Shown here: piece after piece, positions 50,203 through 62,528 of the stretch
Numbering within the stretch: position 1 is the stretch's first letter
Layout: each line of letters starts with the position of its first letter
DNA from: Erigeron canadensis
Lineage: Eukaryota; Streptophyta; Magnoliopsida; Asterales; Asteraceae
NCBI RefSeq assembly: GCF_010389155.1
Contig: NC_057767.1
Location: forward strand, 38,229,688 to 38,293,687
Direction of reading: 5' to 3'
DNA length: 64,000 nt
Translations under genes and position numbers: made by a program
Notes under the pieces: generated by a model
What the model saw: the letters and a program-made list of their open reading frames with translations, nothing else
Told to the model about the DNA's origin: nothing
The model's database searches: none

Positions 50203-51166
50203 GTGGTTTGTTCATTTAGCATTGGCGTCCCTTTTCGAGAATCGTTGCAATGGGGTCTCTATTTTGAGATTATTTTACAAAAATAGTCCTCTTTAACAGG
50301 ATTGTTAGTGGGTGTCGTTAAGTTTGCACGTGACCATCACGTACAAGGGCAATACCGTATTTCACACAACATAGAAGGGAAGGGACCCCCCCATTAGCAT
50401 AATTCAAAAAGGGACCCCCATTGCTAAAATGAACAAACAACATGGACCAATCTTGCGATTAAATCTTGATAATATATATCATCTTTTATCCTTATCTTTT
50501 CTTTATATGTACTAAAAAACTACTAACTTAACTATTGATTAACCAATTAAAAAAAAACTAAATTAACCCTTAAATTTAATTTTGCATTTATCATAGTTAA
50601 AATTACAAATTAAAAAATATGGACCCATGAAAAAAAAGTTATATTATTAAAATAGTTGTACATAAGCTTTATTAATTTACATTTTTTTTTAATCTATCAT
50701 TAAAGTACATTTTTTTGTTTTTCTATAAAAGAATGAATCTTACTAAATACTTAATGCAAATATAACTATTAACATAGTTTTCAATAAAAAGAAATTATAC
50801 AAGGTACATCTATATCATCAAAATTTTAAAATATACATAAATTTACTAATTAAGCACCTGATGCACTAACAACTGTATGTTGCAATCTTTTGAGTTAAAT
50901 AAAAAAAAGATTTCAATGTGTTACTCGCAAGATTGGTCCCTATAATTTTTTTCATTTTAACGAGGGTCCCTTTCCGAGTTCACTAGCAATGATGGTCACT
51001 TATGTGTTGTATGAAATGACGATATTGCCCATGCACATTAACACATCTGTTAAAAGGGGACAATCTTGCAAAAGTTTCTCAAAAATAAAGTCCCTTATTG
51101 TAACGATACTTGAAAAAGAACCTTTATTGCTAAAATGAGCAAACCACAAGGACCGATCTTGCAGAT
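50203..51166. mobile_element. Diverged copy of the 38344-39258 foldback element
   Basis: The left part (50203-50480) and right part (50790-51166) match the left and right arms of the first copy, including gagaatcgttgcaatgggg, cattgctaaaatgaacaaac and aaaatttaaattatac-type arm ends. The first 30 bases are missing and the centre is replaced by other AT-rich sequence. Confidence 0.65.
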
Positions 51167-51401
51167 ACCTCTAAATAATATACGAGTATATATATCATAA
51201 GAAAATAAATTCATTGTTGAATTTTAGAATCGATTGTGTGAGAGATGCCAATAAACCTCTTATGACGAAAGAAACGATACTTTAGGATTTCCATCTAATA
51301 ACTTTCTTTTTATATATTTAATCAAATAAAAGTCCATGGTATATAAGTAACCCTAAACACAAAAACCCAGTAAATTACTCCACTTTGAATTTTTTTAAGT
51401 A

Positions 51402-54289
51402 ATGGACCACGGAAAACAAATTGACATCCGTTCAACTAAAAGAAGAAAACAAAACGAGGAGGAGGTAGCGATCGGCATTGACCTCGGAACGACATACTCA
51501 TGTGTTGGTGTGTGGAAGAATGGTCGTGTTGAAATCATAGCCAATGATCAAGGCAACCGAACCACGCCATCTTGTGTTGCTTTTCATGACGATGAACGTC
51601 TCATCGGCGATGGCGCCAAGAACCATCTCGCTATGAACCCTGCTAATACTATATTTGGTCAGTAAATATATATATACATAATTTTTTTAATATACTTTTA
51701 TTGCATGTTGCTTATTTTATTTGTACTAATTAGTAGAACTGCGCGCAGAAGATGGATTTTATATTGAATGTTGCTTACGGAGTATTCATTATGTTTAGTG
51801 TAAATTGCAATATTCGATCCAACCCGTGACCCGATTAACTTTTAGATTATCAGAAAAAGAAGAGAACATTAGGTCGTGTATTCTATATCCGGTTATCTAT
51901 TAAAAGGAAAACACATATGTGGCCCTTGAAGGTTTTTTTGACTATTAACGTCAAAAACTAATTGATTTTGTCGTTTAAGTAATTGACTAAAGTCGTTGCA
52001 AAAGAGTCTCTTATTTTAACATAGAGCTAATTATTAGAAAGTACTCTGGTTTGGGTCAAAAATCTGTATTGAGTTCCCAAAACTCAACAAACTGATATAC
52101 ACACACCTTACCTCTTATAGTGTTTTGTACAGGCGTTTAACCCAAGTTGGAGTAATTTCCAATTAATTAGCTAGCCCTTTATCTTATAGTAATTTGACCC
52201 ACCAACCAATTTTACATGTTTAAACGGAAATCAACATGTCTGACCTACCAGTTCAGGGTTGACTTTTCCAACTTGATTTTTGATATCATGGCACGTACAT
52301 AACAGTTTCTAAATAAAGCGCGCAGCAAGAAACATCTTTAATCAATGGTCTTGTACTCAAAAGAATCTCACGGCCAAAGTTTACATGTCGGAGACTTTAA
52401 GTCAATCTATGTTCAGTTGTTTCAAGTAGCTGTTATTGAAGTTTCTATAGTTGCAGTTATGTGGAAGGGATTTACCTTCTTCAAACCATAGTAAATTTTA
52501 TTAGAATTTCTTAAAAATCTGCAATAAAACTCATTTAAGGAATCAATTAGTATCAGTTTGGTGACAAACAATATTTTTTTTCACAGATATTAATAATTCT
52601 GTTTTCATATGGACTGTTAGTTTTCCTGACTATTGCTTATATTAAAATTGATTTACAGATGCTAAGAGGCTGATTGGAAGAAAATTCAGTGATTCTCAAG
52701 TCCAAGAAGACATGAAGCTGTGGCCTTTTAGAGTCATAAACGGGCCTGCAGACAACCCAAAGATTGTTGTCACCTACAAAGGCCATGAAAAGGAATTTGT
52801 GGCAGAAGAAATTTCATCAATGGTTCTTGGCAAGATGAAAGAAACTGCAGAGACATACCTTGGGAAAGCCGTGAAAAATGCTGTGGTGACAGCCCCGGCT
52901 TACTTTAATGACTCACAACGTCAAGCAACAAAGGATGCTGGTGCCATTGCTGGATTAAACGTCATTCGCATAATAAACGAGCCTACAGCAGCTGCAATGG
53001 CATATGGTGTGGACAGTAAGTTAGATATTGTTGGCAAGATAAATGTGCTTGTCTTTGATTTGGGTGGCGGAACCTTTGATGTCTCTATATTGACCATTGC
53101 TAAAAATGGCACTTTTGAGGTGAAAGCTGTTGCCGGTGACACTCATTTGGGAGGGGAGGACTTTGATAACCGTATGGTGGCTCATTGTGTTTGAGAATTT
53201 AAGAGGAAGTATAATAATGACTTGACAGTGAATAAAAAAGCATTGGGGAGGTTGAGATGTGTTTGTGAGAAAGCCAAAAGGATGCTTTCATCCACTACTC
53301 AGACTTCAATCGAAGTAGATTCCTTGCACGATGGGATTGATTTTTGTATGAAATTCACTCGAGCTAAATTTGAAGAGCTGAACATTGATTTTTTCACCAA
53401 GTGCATTGAGACTGTGCAGACATGTTTAAGTGATGCTAAGATGGCGAAATCATGTATAAACCAGGTTGTTCTTGTTGGTGGCTCCACAAGGATACCGAAG
53501 GTCCAACATATGCTGCAGGAGTATTTTGATGGCAAGGAGTTGTGCAAGAGTGTGAACCCTGATGAAGCTGTGGCGTATGGTGCAGCCGTGATGGCTGCAA
53601 ACTTAAGTAGTATCAGTGATAAAACGGTTCAAGACTTGGTGCTCTTGGATGTAACTCCTTTGTCACTGGGTGTGGATATAGTTGGAGACATAATGAGTGT
53701 TGTGATACCACGTAACACCTCAATACCTACAACTAATTCCAAACAATACTTCACAATCCGTGATAACCAATCTACCATGTTTTTTAATATATATCAAGGT
53801 GAAAGAGCCAGAGGTAGTGATAACTATTTGTTGGGAAGGATAGAAATTTCTGGAATACCACGTGCCCCGAAGGGAGCCGCAAAAGTTATGGTATGCTTTG
53901 AAATAGATGCAAATGGTATACTTACAGTTACTGAGAGGGTAGTATCTACTGGCAAGACAAAAAAACTCACCATTACCAACCACAATGGACGTCTCTCCAA
54001 GGAGCAGATTGAGAAGATGGTAAATGACGCTCAGAGGTACAAGTTTGAGGACCAAGAATTCAAGAAGAAAGCGGATGCATATAATGCTTTTGAAGACTGC
54101 TTGTACAACATGAAGAATAAGATGAAAGATGATAATATCAAGAAGAAGGTTAACACCAATACCCTAAAGCTAATCGAGAGTACCATTGCTTACACTACCA
54201 AGTGGCTCGAAGACAACCAAGGTGCACTGCTTTCCGAGCTTCAGCTCATGAAGGTACACCTAGAATCTGTTTGCAAGCCCCTATTTTAG
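51402..54289 (+). pseudogene. HSP70 copy F, open except one in-frame TGA
   Basis: Exon 1 is 51402-51657 with a longer, basic N-terminus ([20 protein letters not shown]) than the other copies, and exon 2 is 52659-54289. The intron is 1001 bp, GT-AG, phase 1. The frame is open over 628 codons apart from a TGA at 53192-53194 (codon 264), the same alignment column as the TGA of copy C. ATPase and linker motifs are otherwise present, with small changes (VTAPAYF for [25 protein letters not shown]). The end is LESVCKPLF. The TGA leaves a 263-residue partial ATPase domain. The KRRK stretch at the N-terminus could act as a nuclear-type basic patch, but this is speculative. Confidence 0.9.
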
Positions 54290-54724
54290 GTCTCAGATTA
54301 TGTTCAAGAAACGTTGGGATTTTAAGCTTCTGTTTATCTTTTGTTTCCACTTATGTTTTTGCTTAATGGATTGTGTCTCCTCTTTTGCACTTGATCTCTC
54401 ATACTATATGTATGCCCCTAGAAGCTAATACTTCTGTTGAATGATGGTAATGAATTTTGTGTCCTTTTCACTTAATGGATTTTGTGTTCTTTTCACTCAA
54501 GGGATTTTGTATCTTTTTCTACCTTTCTATCTGTGTTAAGTTTCATATGTATGGATATTAAATATTTCAGAATATTAATGTGTTACCTTGCATAAATTAT
54601 TTAGAAACGTACCATTTCTATTAGATTGTGTAAATTGAAGGTCCTCTGGTGCATACATCTTTTTAGTTGTAACATTCCATTTGTGTCAGTGAAATTGGTG
54701 TTCTGATGCGTGAAATGGCATGTT
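54290..54724. other. 3' flank of HSP70 copy F
   Basis: The sequence is closely matched by the flank of copy G (58850-59150), including gtatgcccctag(a/t)agctaatacttctgttgaat. The matched block is part of the duplicated unit. Confidence 0.7.
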
Positions 54725-55010
54725 TCCGGTGAACATTACTCATTTGGGAGGAGAAGATTTTGATAACCGTATGCTGTATGTATGGTGGATCAATGTACGC
54801 CTGTTTGTGTTTTAGAAGTCAAGAGGAGATGGAATACATCGCGATGGGGAGGTTGAAGTTCGTTTGCGAATTATATGACCTGCATTAGAGGATTGATTTT
54901 TCTATGAACTTTGCTCGTGTAAATTTGAAAGATAGCTGAACATGAGGTTATTCGGTTGCATCAAGATTCTTGTGAGATGTTTGAATTATGTTATCAACTC
55001 AAAATTGAGA
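54725..55010 (+). pseudogene. HSP70 relic behind copy F
   Basis: Degraded sequence in the order of an HSP70 ATPase domain: catttgggaggagaagattttgataaccgtatg ([11 protein letters not shown]), a GRL-like gggaggttgaag, gaggattgatttttctatgaa (GIDFSMN) and gctcgtgtaaatttgaa. It has many stops and deletions. A matching relic follows copy G. Confidence 0.8.
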
Positions 55011-56032
55011 TATCAAATACATATACATTCTTTGATTTTAAAAGAAATTGAAAAAAGGGGTTGTCAATTGTCTAGATTGGGTGTTAAAGTGGTCTAGATT
55101 GGGTGTTAAAGTGGTCAATTGTCTAGTGTTTTTTCATCTCTATCACAAGAATTATTAGCGAATTACGTCATTTTTCTTAATGCAATTACTTTTTTGCCGT
55201 TAACAGGCTGCATGTGCCCCAAACGTGAGGACCTTCTTGTCATTTTACACCGATGGAGGGACGTTTTCTGCAAAATATTGATAAATATTGATATATATTT
55301 ATGATTTATAAATATAATATACGTCAAATATGTTAAAGCATGACTAATGAAACAAAAATATTTATAAATCATAAAAAAAAAATTATGATATATATTTTTT
55401 TAATATAATATAATAATTACTTTTCAAAAAAAATAAACATAATATAGTAAACAATCTCGTTTGAAAAAAGATAATTATTATTAAATTAATAAAAAAAATA
55501 TATAATGTATATAAACATCTTTATACTAATAGTTGGTTACGAATATCTAAAAAAACTTATATTATACTGTTACAAATTCATATACTAAATCAATGTAAAT
55601 TATACATAAAGATCACTAGTATCTATTTACAATTACATAGAAATATCGAATATGTGTAAGTTTTTGAATTGTGAGTTATGATGTTAAAAAATACAATTAT
55701 ATAATATGTGTTTCGTGAGAATACATGAAAGGTATTGAAATGCAAAATGAAAATAAAAATAGACTTTTTGGATACTTTTGGATATCCAATGGATGCATAA
55801 AATTGCACTGGATTTTGATATGGGCTGGGCTAAGGTTTGACTGGTTGACCGGGGTAGGTTTGTCCAAAAAGAAAAGTTTTTTCTCAAAACACCACATTGG
55901 GAACTGGAACGTCAACATGCATATGATTTTCATCTAATTACTTCGTCAAATAAAAGTCAGGGTACACACTACACAGTTATCCCGAAACACAAAACCAAAC
56001 AAAATTACTCCATTTTGAATTTTTCGAAAGAA
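55011..56032. other. Spacer between relic and HSP70 copy G
   Basis: AT-rich. At 55190-55250 a fragment (ccgttaacaggctgcatgtg, acgtgaggaccttc) resembles the arm of the Mutator-like element at 27626. No gene seen. The last 60 bases share the aaacacaaaacc... block with other HSP70 5' flanks. Confidence 0.4.
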
Positions 56033-58846
56033 ATGAACAACGTAAAACATTTCGAGGAGACAGCGATCGGCATTGATTTAGGAACAACGTATTCATGTGT
56101 TGCTGTATGGAAGAATGGGCGTGTTGAAATCATAGCCAGCGATCAAGGCAACCGAACCACGCCATCTTGTGTTGCTTTCCTTGATGACTCGGAACGTCTC
56201 ATCGGCGATGGCGCCAAGAATAAACTAGCAACCGACCCTTGTAACACTATTTTTGGTCAGTAGTACCTATATAATCATTTTTTAATATTTTATATTGTTT
56301 TATTGTAAGTTGCTTTTTTTCATTTATCATATTTTGACTTTAGTACAAGGTGCTTGGGTCGTTTATATTGAGTGTTGCTTATTGTGTTCAGGGCAGGATG
56401 CAATATTCGACCCCGCTGATTTGTATATTAAATAGATAATTTGAAAAAGAATAGAAATTGTTTTTGCAGATATGAATAGAAAATAGGAAATCGATAAATC
56501 CTCGTAAAGATTAGCCTAAAAATCAACTTAAAACCTTAAGAATGGTCAATGATGACTAGTCCAACTAGTCTAGAGGCATCCCAGGTTTTACCCAAGGTCT
56601 CGAGTTCGATCCTTAGGGATGACAAGTCTTGGGGTCTTTTTTCCTCCGAATACTTGTAATGGCCCATGGTCAACATCTCGTTGTCTAGGTACGTGCAAGG
56701 CTTCACCATTTACGGTGAGGTTTCCTGATGTCGCATACCGACTGAATGTTTGGAAAAAAAACCTTAAGAATTTGACATGTGCGTTCCACTAAATCTCTTT
56801 CCGATTCTTATCTTTTGGTTCTTTCAAATGTCAATTAGGTTTTTTTAGGCATGCTACTTATGTTTATTATCATTATTCTAGAAAGAAATATCATGTTAGG
56901 GTTGTCAACTTTTTTTTACCCGTTGATCCGCTTTTGTTGGGTTGAAGTTCATTTGGGATAACAGACCGACCAGAAAACCAAAAAAAACATGTTAGGGTTT
57001 CAAGTAGTCTGTTGTTGATATGTCTATAGTTGCAGTTATGTGGAAGGGGGATTTACCTATTTTAAACCACAGTAATTTTCTTTAGGGTTTTCTAAAAATG
57101 TGTAACAAAGTTAATTTAAAGGACTCAATTAGTATCATTTTGATGGCTAACAATTTTTTAAGGAATTTAATAGTTTTGTTTTCATATGGATTGTATATTT
57201 CTGGGTATTCCTGTAAGTAAAACTGAATATACAGCTGCTAAGAGGCTAATCGGAAGAAAGTTCAGTGATTCACAAGTCCAACAAGACATGAAGCTTTGGC
57301 CTTTTAAAGTCATAAACGGCTCCGCAGACAACCCAAAGATTGTTGTCCTCTACAATGGTCAGGAGAAAGAGTTTTTGGCAGAAGAAATTTCATCTATGAT
57401 TCTTGGCAAGATGAAAGAAACTGCAGAGGCATACCTTGGGAAAGCTATGAAAAATGCTGTGCTAACAACCCCTGCTTACTTTAATGACTCGCAACGTCAA
57501 GCAACAAAGGATGCTGGTGCCATTGCTGGATTAAACGTGATTCGCATAATAAGCGAGCCTACAGCAGCTGCAATGGCATATGGTGTGGACAATAAGTCTG
57601 ATATAATTGGCAAGATTAATGTGCTCGTCTTTGATTTGGGTGGTGGAACCTTTGACGTCTCTATAATGACCATTGCTGAAAAGGGCTCCTTCGAGGTGAA
57701 AGCTGTTGCTGGTGACACTCATTTGGGAGGTGAGGATTTTGATAACCGAATGGTGGATCATTGTGTTGAAGAATTTAAGAGGAAGTGGAATAAGGACTTG
57801 TCAGGGAATCAAAGAGCATTGGGGAGGTTGAGACATGCTTGTGAGAAAGCAAAAAGGATTCTTTCATCCACTACTCGGACTTCAATTGAAGTAGATTGCT
57901 TGCACGATGGGATTGATTTTTGTATGAAATTCAGTCGAGCTAAATTTGAAGAGCTGAACATTGATTAAGTGATGCTAAGATGGAGAAATCGCGTGTAAAC
58001 AATGTGATTCTTGTTGGTGGTTCCACAAGGATACCAAAGATCCAACATATGTTGGAGGAATTTTTTGATGGCAAGGAGTTATGCAAGAGTGTGAACCCCG
58101 ATGAAGCTGTGGCATATGGTGCAGCCGTGATGGCTGCAAACATAAGTGGTAACAGTGATAAGACTATTCAAAACTTGGTGCTCTTGGATGTAACTCCTTT
58201 ATCACTGGGTGTGGATACAGTTGGAGACAGAATGAGTGTTGTGATATCACGTAACACCTCAATACCTACGAGTAATTCCGACGAATACGTCACAATCCAT
58301 GATAACCAATCTTCCATGTTTTTCAATATATATCAAGGTGAAAGATCGAGAGCTAGCGATAACTATTTGTTGGGAAATATTAAAATTTCTGGAATACCAC
58401 CAGCCTCCAAGGGAGTCTCAAAAGTTATGGTATGCTTTGAAATAGATGCAAATGGTATACTTACAGTTACTGCCAAGGTAGTATCTACTCGCAAGACAAA
58501 AAAACTCACCATTACCAACCACAATGGACGTCTCTCCAAGGAGCAAATTGAGAAGATGGTAAATGATGCTCAGAGGTACAAGTTTGAGGACCAAGAATTC
58601 AAGAAGAAAGCGGATGCATATAATGCTTTTGAAGACTGCTTGTACAATATGAAGAAGAAGATCAAAGATGATGATATCAAGAAGAAGGTGAACACCCATA
58701 CCCTGAAGCTAATCGAATGTACCGTTGCTAACACAACCAAGTGGCTCGAAGACAACCAAGCTGCACCGCTTTCCGAGCTTCAGTTCATGAAGGAACACCT
58801 CGAATTTGCTTGTAAGCCCTTACTTTGGGTGTCAGACTATGATTAA
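56033..58846 (+). pseudogene. HSP70 copy G, pseudogene (37-bp deletion)
   Basis: Exon 1 is 56033-56255 ([20 protein letters not shown]) and exon 2 begins at 57235, with a 979-bp GT-AG intron that contains a SINE. Exon 2 starts with CT where the other copies have AT (or AT in A to F), so the first residue is Ala instead of Asp. Within KFEELNID a 37-bp deletion (junction at about 57967, flanked by TT) shifts the frame straight into a TAA. Downstream, HSP70 coding continues in another frame from about 57970 to 58846. The original stop TAG is changed to TGG, adding WVSDYD before a new stop. The remaining sequence is close to copy F. Confidence 0.92.
56544..56757 (+). mobile_element. tRNA-derived SINE in the intron of copy G
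   Basis: The 214-bp insert has box A-like tagtctagaggcat and box B gagttcgatcc (56602-56612), a tRNA-unrelated body and a terminal A run. It is flanked by a perfect 14-bp direct repeat AAAACCTTAAGAAT (56530-56543 and 56758-56771). Confidence 0.88.
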
Positions 58847-59149
58847 GGAACGTTGGGATTTTAAGCTTCTGTTTGTTTTTTGATTCCACTTTTACTTTTT
58901 GCTTAATGGATTTTGTGTCCTCTTTTGCACTTGATACCACATAATATATGTATGCCCCTAGTAGCTAATACTTCTGTTGAATAATGGTTCATGGATTTTG
59001 TGTCCTTTTTGCTTTAGGATTTTGAATCTTTTTCTACCTGTGTATGGATATTAAATAGTATGTCAGAATATTGATGTGTTATATCTTGTTACTTGTAACA
59101 TTTCATTTGTGTCGCGGAAATTGGTGTTCTGATGTGTGAAATGGCATGT
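58847..59149. other. 3' flank of HSP70 copy G
   Basis: Duplicate of the flank behind copy F (54290-54724), shortened by small deletions. No gene seen. Confidence 0.65.
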
Positions 59150-59440
59150 TTCTGGCGAACACTCATTTGGGAGGTGAAGGTTTTTGATAACCGTATGGTG
59201 GATCATTGTACGTGTTTCTGATTTTAAGAGCAGATGAAATACAGACTTGACTGGTAACCAAAGAGCAATGGGGAGGTTGAGATTTGCTTGTGAATTAATA
59301 GCTTCCTTTAGAGGATTGATGTTCTGTGAACTTTGCTCGTGCAAATTTGAAAAACATGAGCTTATTCGGTAACTGCATCAAGTCATTAAGACTATTGAGA
59401 AATGTTTGAATTATTTTATCGACGCAAAATTGAGATAATA
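59150..59440 (+). pseudogene. HSP70 relic behind copy G
   Basis: It has the same order of HSP70 pieces as the relic at 54725-55010: cactcatttgggaggtgaagg (HLGGE), ataaccgtatggtggatcat (NRMVDH), gggaggttgagatttgcttgtga (GRLRFACE), gctcgtgcaaatttgaaa, and attgagaaatgtttgaat. It is slightly better preserved, with stops and frame breaks. Confidence 0.8.
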
Positions 59441-60198
59441 AATTAAAATGCATTCTTTGATTATTTAAGAAATTTAAAACACTACTTACATTCAAAACAA
59501 ACTTTAGCTGCATATACAAAAAAAAAAAGTATAAATCTAATAGCATAAAGCTATTCTAAACATTTAACATAATAATTTTAACCTACACGAAGCTAAAATC
59601 TAATAACTTAATCTGTATAAAGATATAACGATCTTTGCAATGCTTTGAATATACAATTTATTCACGTGTAATATAGCCTGCAATATGACTCATCTAATCC
59701 ATAAGATGATTAAAACAAAGTTACCAATATTTATAATATTTTTAAAATTTTTGTTTTGAGTTTCTTCTCATGCATACACTGGTCTAAAATCTAATTAATA
59801 TTTTATAAGAAATATCATATTAAATTATATTTTAAAAATCAAGAAATTTTAATGAAGATTGGAAAAGCTAGAAAAGCAGATGTTGATGCTTAAATTTGTG
59901 TCACACATTGTTTAAAAAACTTTATAATTTTTAGCCTACCATATGATGGAAAAACTATTTGATACTCGTATTATTTTAATTACATTGTTAAAGTTAATCC
60001 GAAAATTTTTAGCCCATAACCAACTAAAACACACACATATATAATTTGGATGAGAAAAGTAAATGTCACTGAAATATAAACATTGTTCTTGAAAATATGA
60101 AGTGTGAACCAAACATATGATCACGAATTGGTCTGTACTCTAGAGACATGGTTATTTCATCAACTTGCCTATTTCTGGTTAATCAACCAAGTCCAAGT
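59441..60198. other. Spacer between HSP70 cluster and WRKY gene
   Basis: AT-rich and mostly unique sequence. I see no gene or bounded transposon in it. Confidence 0.4.
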
Positions 60199-60420
60199 TT
60201 GACTAAAGAAATTGTCAAGGTCAAATTTCTTGTTCTAGTTACACATACAAGAAAGTCAACACAAAATCTTGCTTTCCCAGAAGCCAACAAAACTCCAAAC
60301 TCGAATCATTTATAAGTACATAATCCATAATCTTCCAAATCCAAAAAAAAAACACAATCTACATAGCTTTTTAAGTTTTTAGAATCTTTGTCTTTCTAAA
60401 TCTTTGACAACTGTTTGACT
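60199..60420 (+). promoter_or_regulatory. W-box cluster and TATA box of the WRKY gene
   Basis: Four W boxes of the TTGAC(C/T) type lie in 222 bp: TTGACT at 60199-60204, TTGACC (minus) at 60219-60224, TTGACT (minus) at 60254-60259 and TTGACT at 60415-60420. A TATA-like TTTATAAGTA is at 60309-60318, about 130 bp before the start codon. WRKY factors bind W boxes, so self-regulation or regulation by other WRKY proteins is plausible. Confidence 0.6.
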
Positions 60421-60446
60421 TTCTAGAAATAGCAAGAATTGCCATC

Positions 60447-62528
60447 ATGGATTATTCAGGTGGAAGATTCAACAATTCTACTTCAATATCCCAAAGCCAT
60501 GGACATTCTTTTGATAATTCTTATAGTAACATTGATTCAAATGACAACAAACATGAAGAACTGAATTGGGGTTTGTTTAATTATTTCAATAATGATATTG
60601 AAAGTCCAAAACAGTTACAGGATTCTACTTCAATACTCCCAGGCAATTCTAATGTAAGTTCTGTGTTTCCAAAAATAGTAACTAGTCTTTAATGTGATTA
60701 CTTTTGTTAATGGTTGTTTTCTTTTTTTTTTCGACGTGATGCATGATGCCCAGGCAAACATAACCTTAGACTTTAATGGATGTTTTCTTATATATGTTGT
60801 ATATGATTTTGAAAAGTGTTTTTGTTTTGGTTTGTTGTATAGATTATGTCACCTCCAGGGAGTTATTATGGTTTAGAATATTTCAAGATGGAAGATACAA
60901 ATATATCGGATTTCATATTCCAGTCTCAAACAAGGCCTATGAGTACTTCTTCTATCTCTGGAATCAAGATGGTATGCAATTTCTCCATTGTTTTTGAAAT
61001 TTTATGTTATTAATCGGGTCATGGATTTGGATAAGAACGTATAGTATAAGGAAAGATATAATTTAAAAAAGAAGGATGAAACGTTTAGGACAAGTCAAAT
61101 GCTAAAATATAGTTTTAGGAAGGCTAAAACTTTCAAGCAGAATTTATTGATACATACATTATTACTATTTGCTAAGAAATAGTAAGAGACTTGTCAAAAG
61201 TTTGGATATTTTGACTTTTAAATCCTTTGACTCTCTTGTCAAAGTATCTATTTTTCTCGCTAGTGAAATCTAGCATAGAGTGTTGAAATCTATTGTGCTG
61301 TTTGTTTGGAACAGGAAGAATCTATGCAAAGTGAAGTTCTGCATTGGAATGTCGAAAGTCGATCCAGAGAAATTGATTTCTCAAGGGAAATCAGCAAAAT
61401 GGAACCAGAATTGGTACCTCCTCAAAACTATGGCAATTTTGACCCAATTCAAGTTAACAAGGAACAAGGTAAATTCAAAGATGGGTATAACTGGAGAAAA
61501 TATGGTCAAAAACAAGTCAAAGGAAGCAAGAAACCTCGAAGTTACTATAAATGTAGTTATCCTAATTGCCCAACGAAGAAGAAAGTCGAGAAGGATTTTA
61601 ATGGATATGTCACCGAGATTATTTACAAAGGAAAACATAATCACCCAATGCCCCAAAACATGAGGAAATCTTCGTTAGACACGTTATTGGACTATCCAGT
61701 TGAGACAAATAGTTCTGCAGCTTCCTTTGGGCAGGACGAGTGTGATCAAGACTCTTCCTTTGGCAAATCAGGCAACGAATGTGAATACGAACCCAAGGCT
61801 AAGAAATGGTACGGTTTTCTTTCTTTTATACTTATATCATTTTCCTTATTAGACAACCAATAAAAATATGATCAAAAGACTTGCAAGTATATATATAAAA
61901 GAAAATGAGTCGAATTATGACATTGTTACTTCTATGTTGCCGCAGTAAAACAGATGAGGCCGAGAATGAAGCAATGTCGTCCCTTGGGAGTAAAAGTAAT
62001 CATGAACCGAGGGTAGTTATTGAGACAAAAAGCGAGATTGATGTTCTTGATGATGGATATAAATGGAGGAAATACGGGCAAAAAGTAGTTAAAGGGAATC
62101 CGAATCCAAGGAGCTACTATAAATGCACGAACATAGGGTGTCCTGTCCGAAAACTTGTGGAACGAGCCTCACATGACTTACACGCTGTGATTACAACCTA
62201 CGAAGGCAAACACAACCATGGTATTCCTATACCACGGGGCGGTATAATTTACACCAAAAACCAGCCATCTACGTTTAACACCACGATGACTAGCAACAAT
62301 TACGGATCCATGAATTTGCCAAACTACTCGAACAACATTCAAATGAAAGGAATGTCGACTAATGTCGATGGCCAAAGGACTCATAGTATTGAAACGTTTG
62401 AGCAATCTAAACATGATGGTTTTATGGAAATTTCGAACCAGAATTTGGATTGGAAGAATGAGGAATTCTTATTAACAACTAAGAAAGAAACAGAAAATGA
62501 CTTTTTTTTCAATTCATATCTAGACTAA
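60447..62528 (+). CDS. Group I WRKY transcription factor
   Basis: Four exons: 60447-60653, 60843-60971, 61315-61808 and 61946-62528, with GT-AG introns; the spliced frame encodes 470 residues. Two WRKY domains define group I: WRKYGQK at residues 172-178 with zinc ligands C192, C197, H220, H222 (CX4CX22HXH), and WRKYGQK at 317-323 with C337, C342, H366, H368 (CX4CX23HXH). The Ser/Asn-rich N-terminus ([11 protein letters not shown]) and the end of exon 2 ([10 protein letters not shown]) are disordered-looking. It is a nuclear DNA-binding protein that recognises W boxes, commonly in defence or stress responses; the exact orthologue is not assigned. The conserved intron that usually splits the C-terminal domain at the PR dipeptide is absent here. 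Confidence 0.93.
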
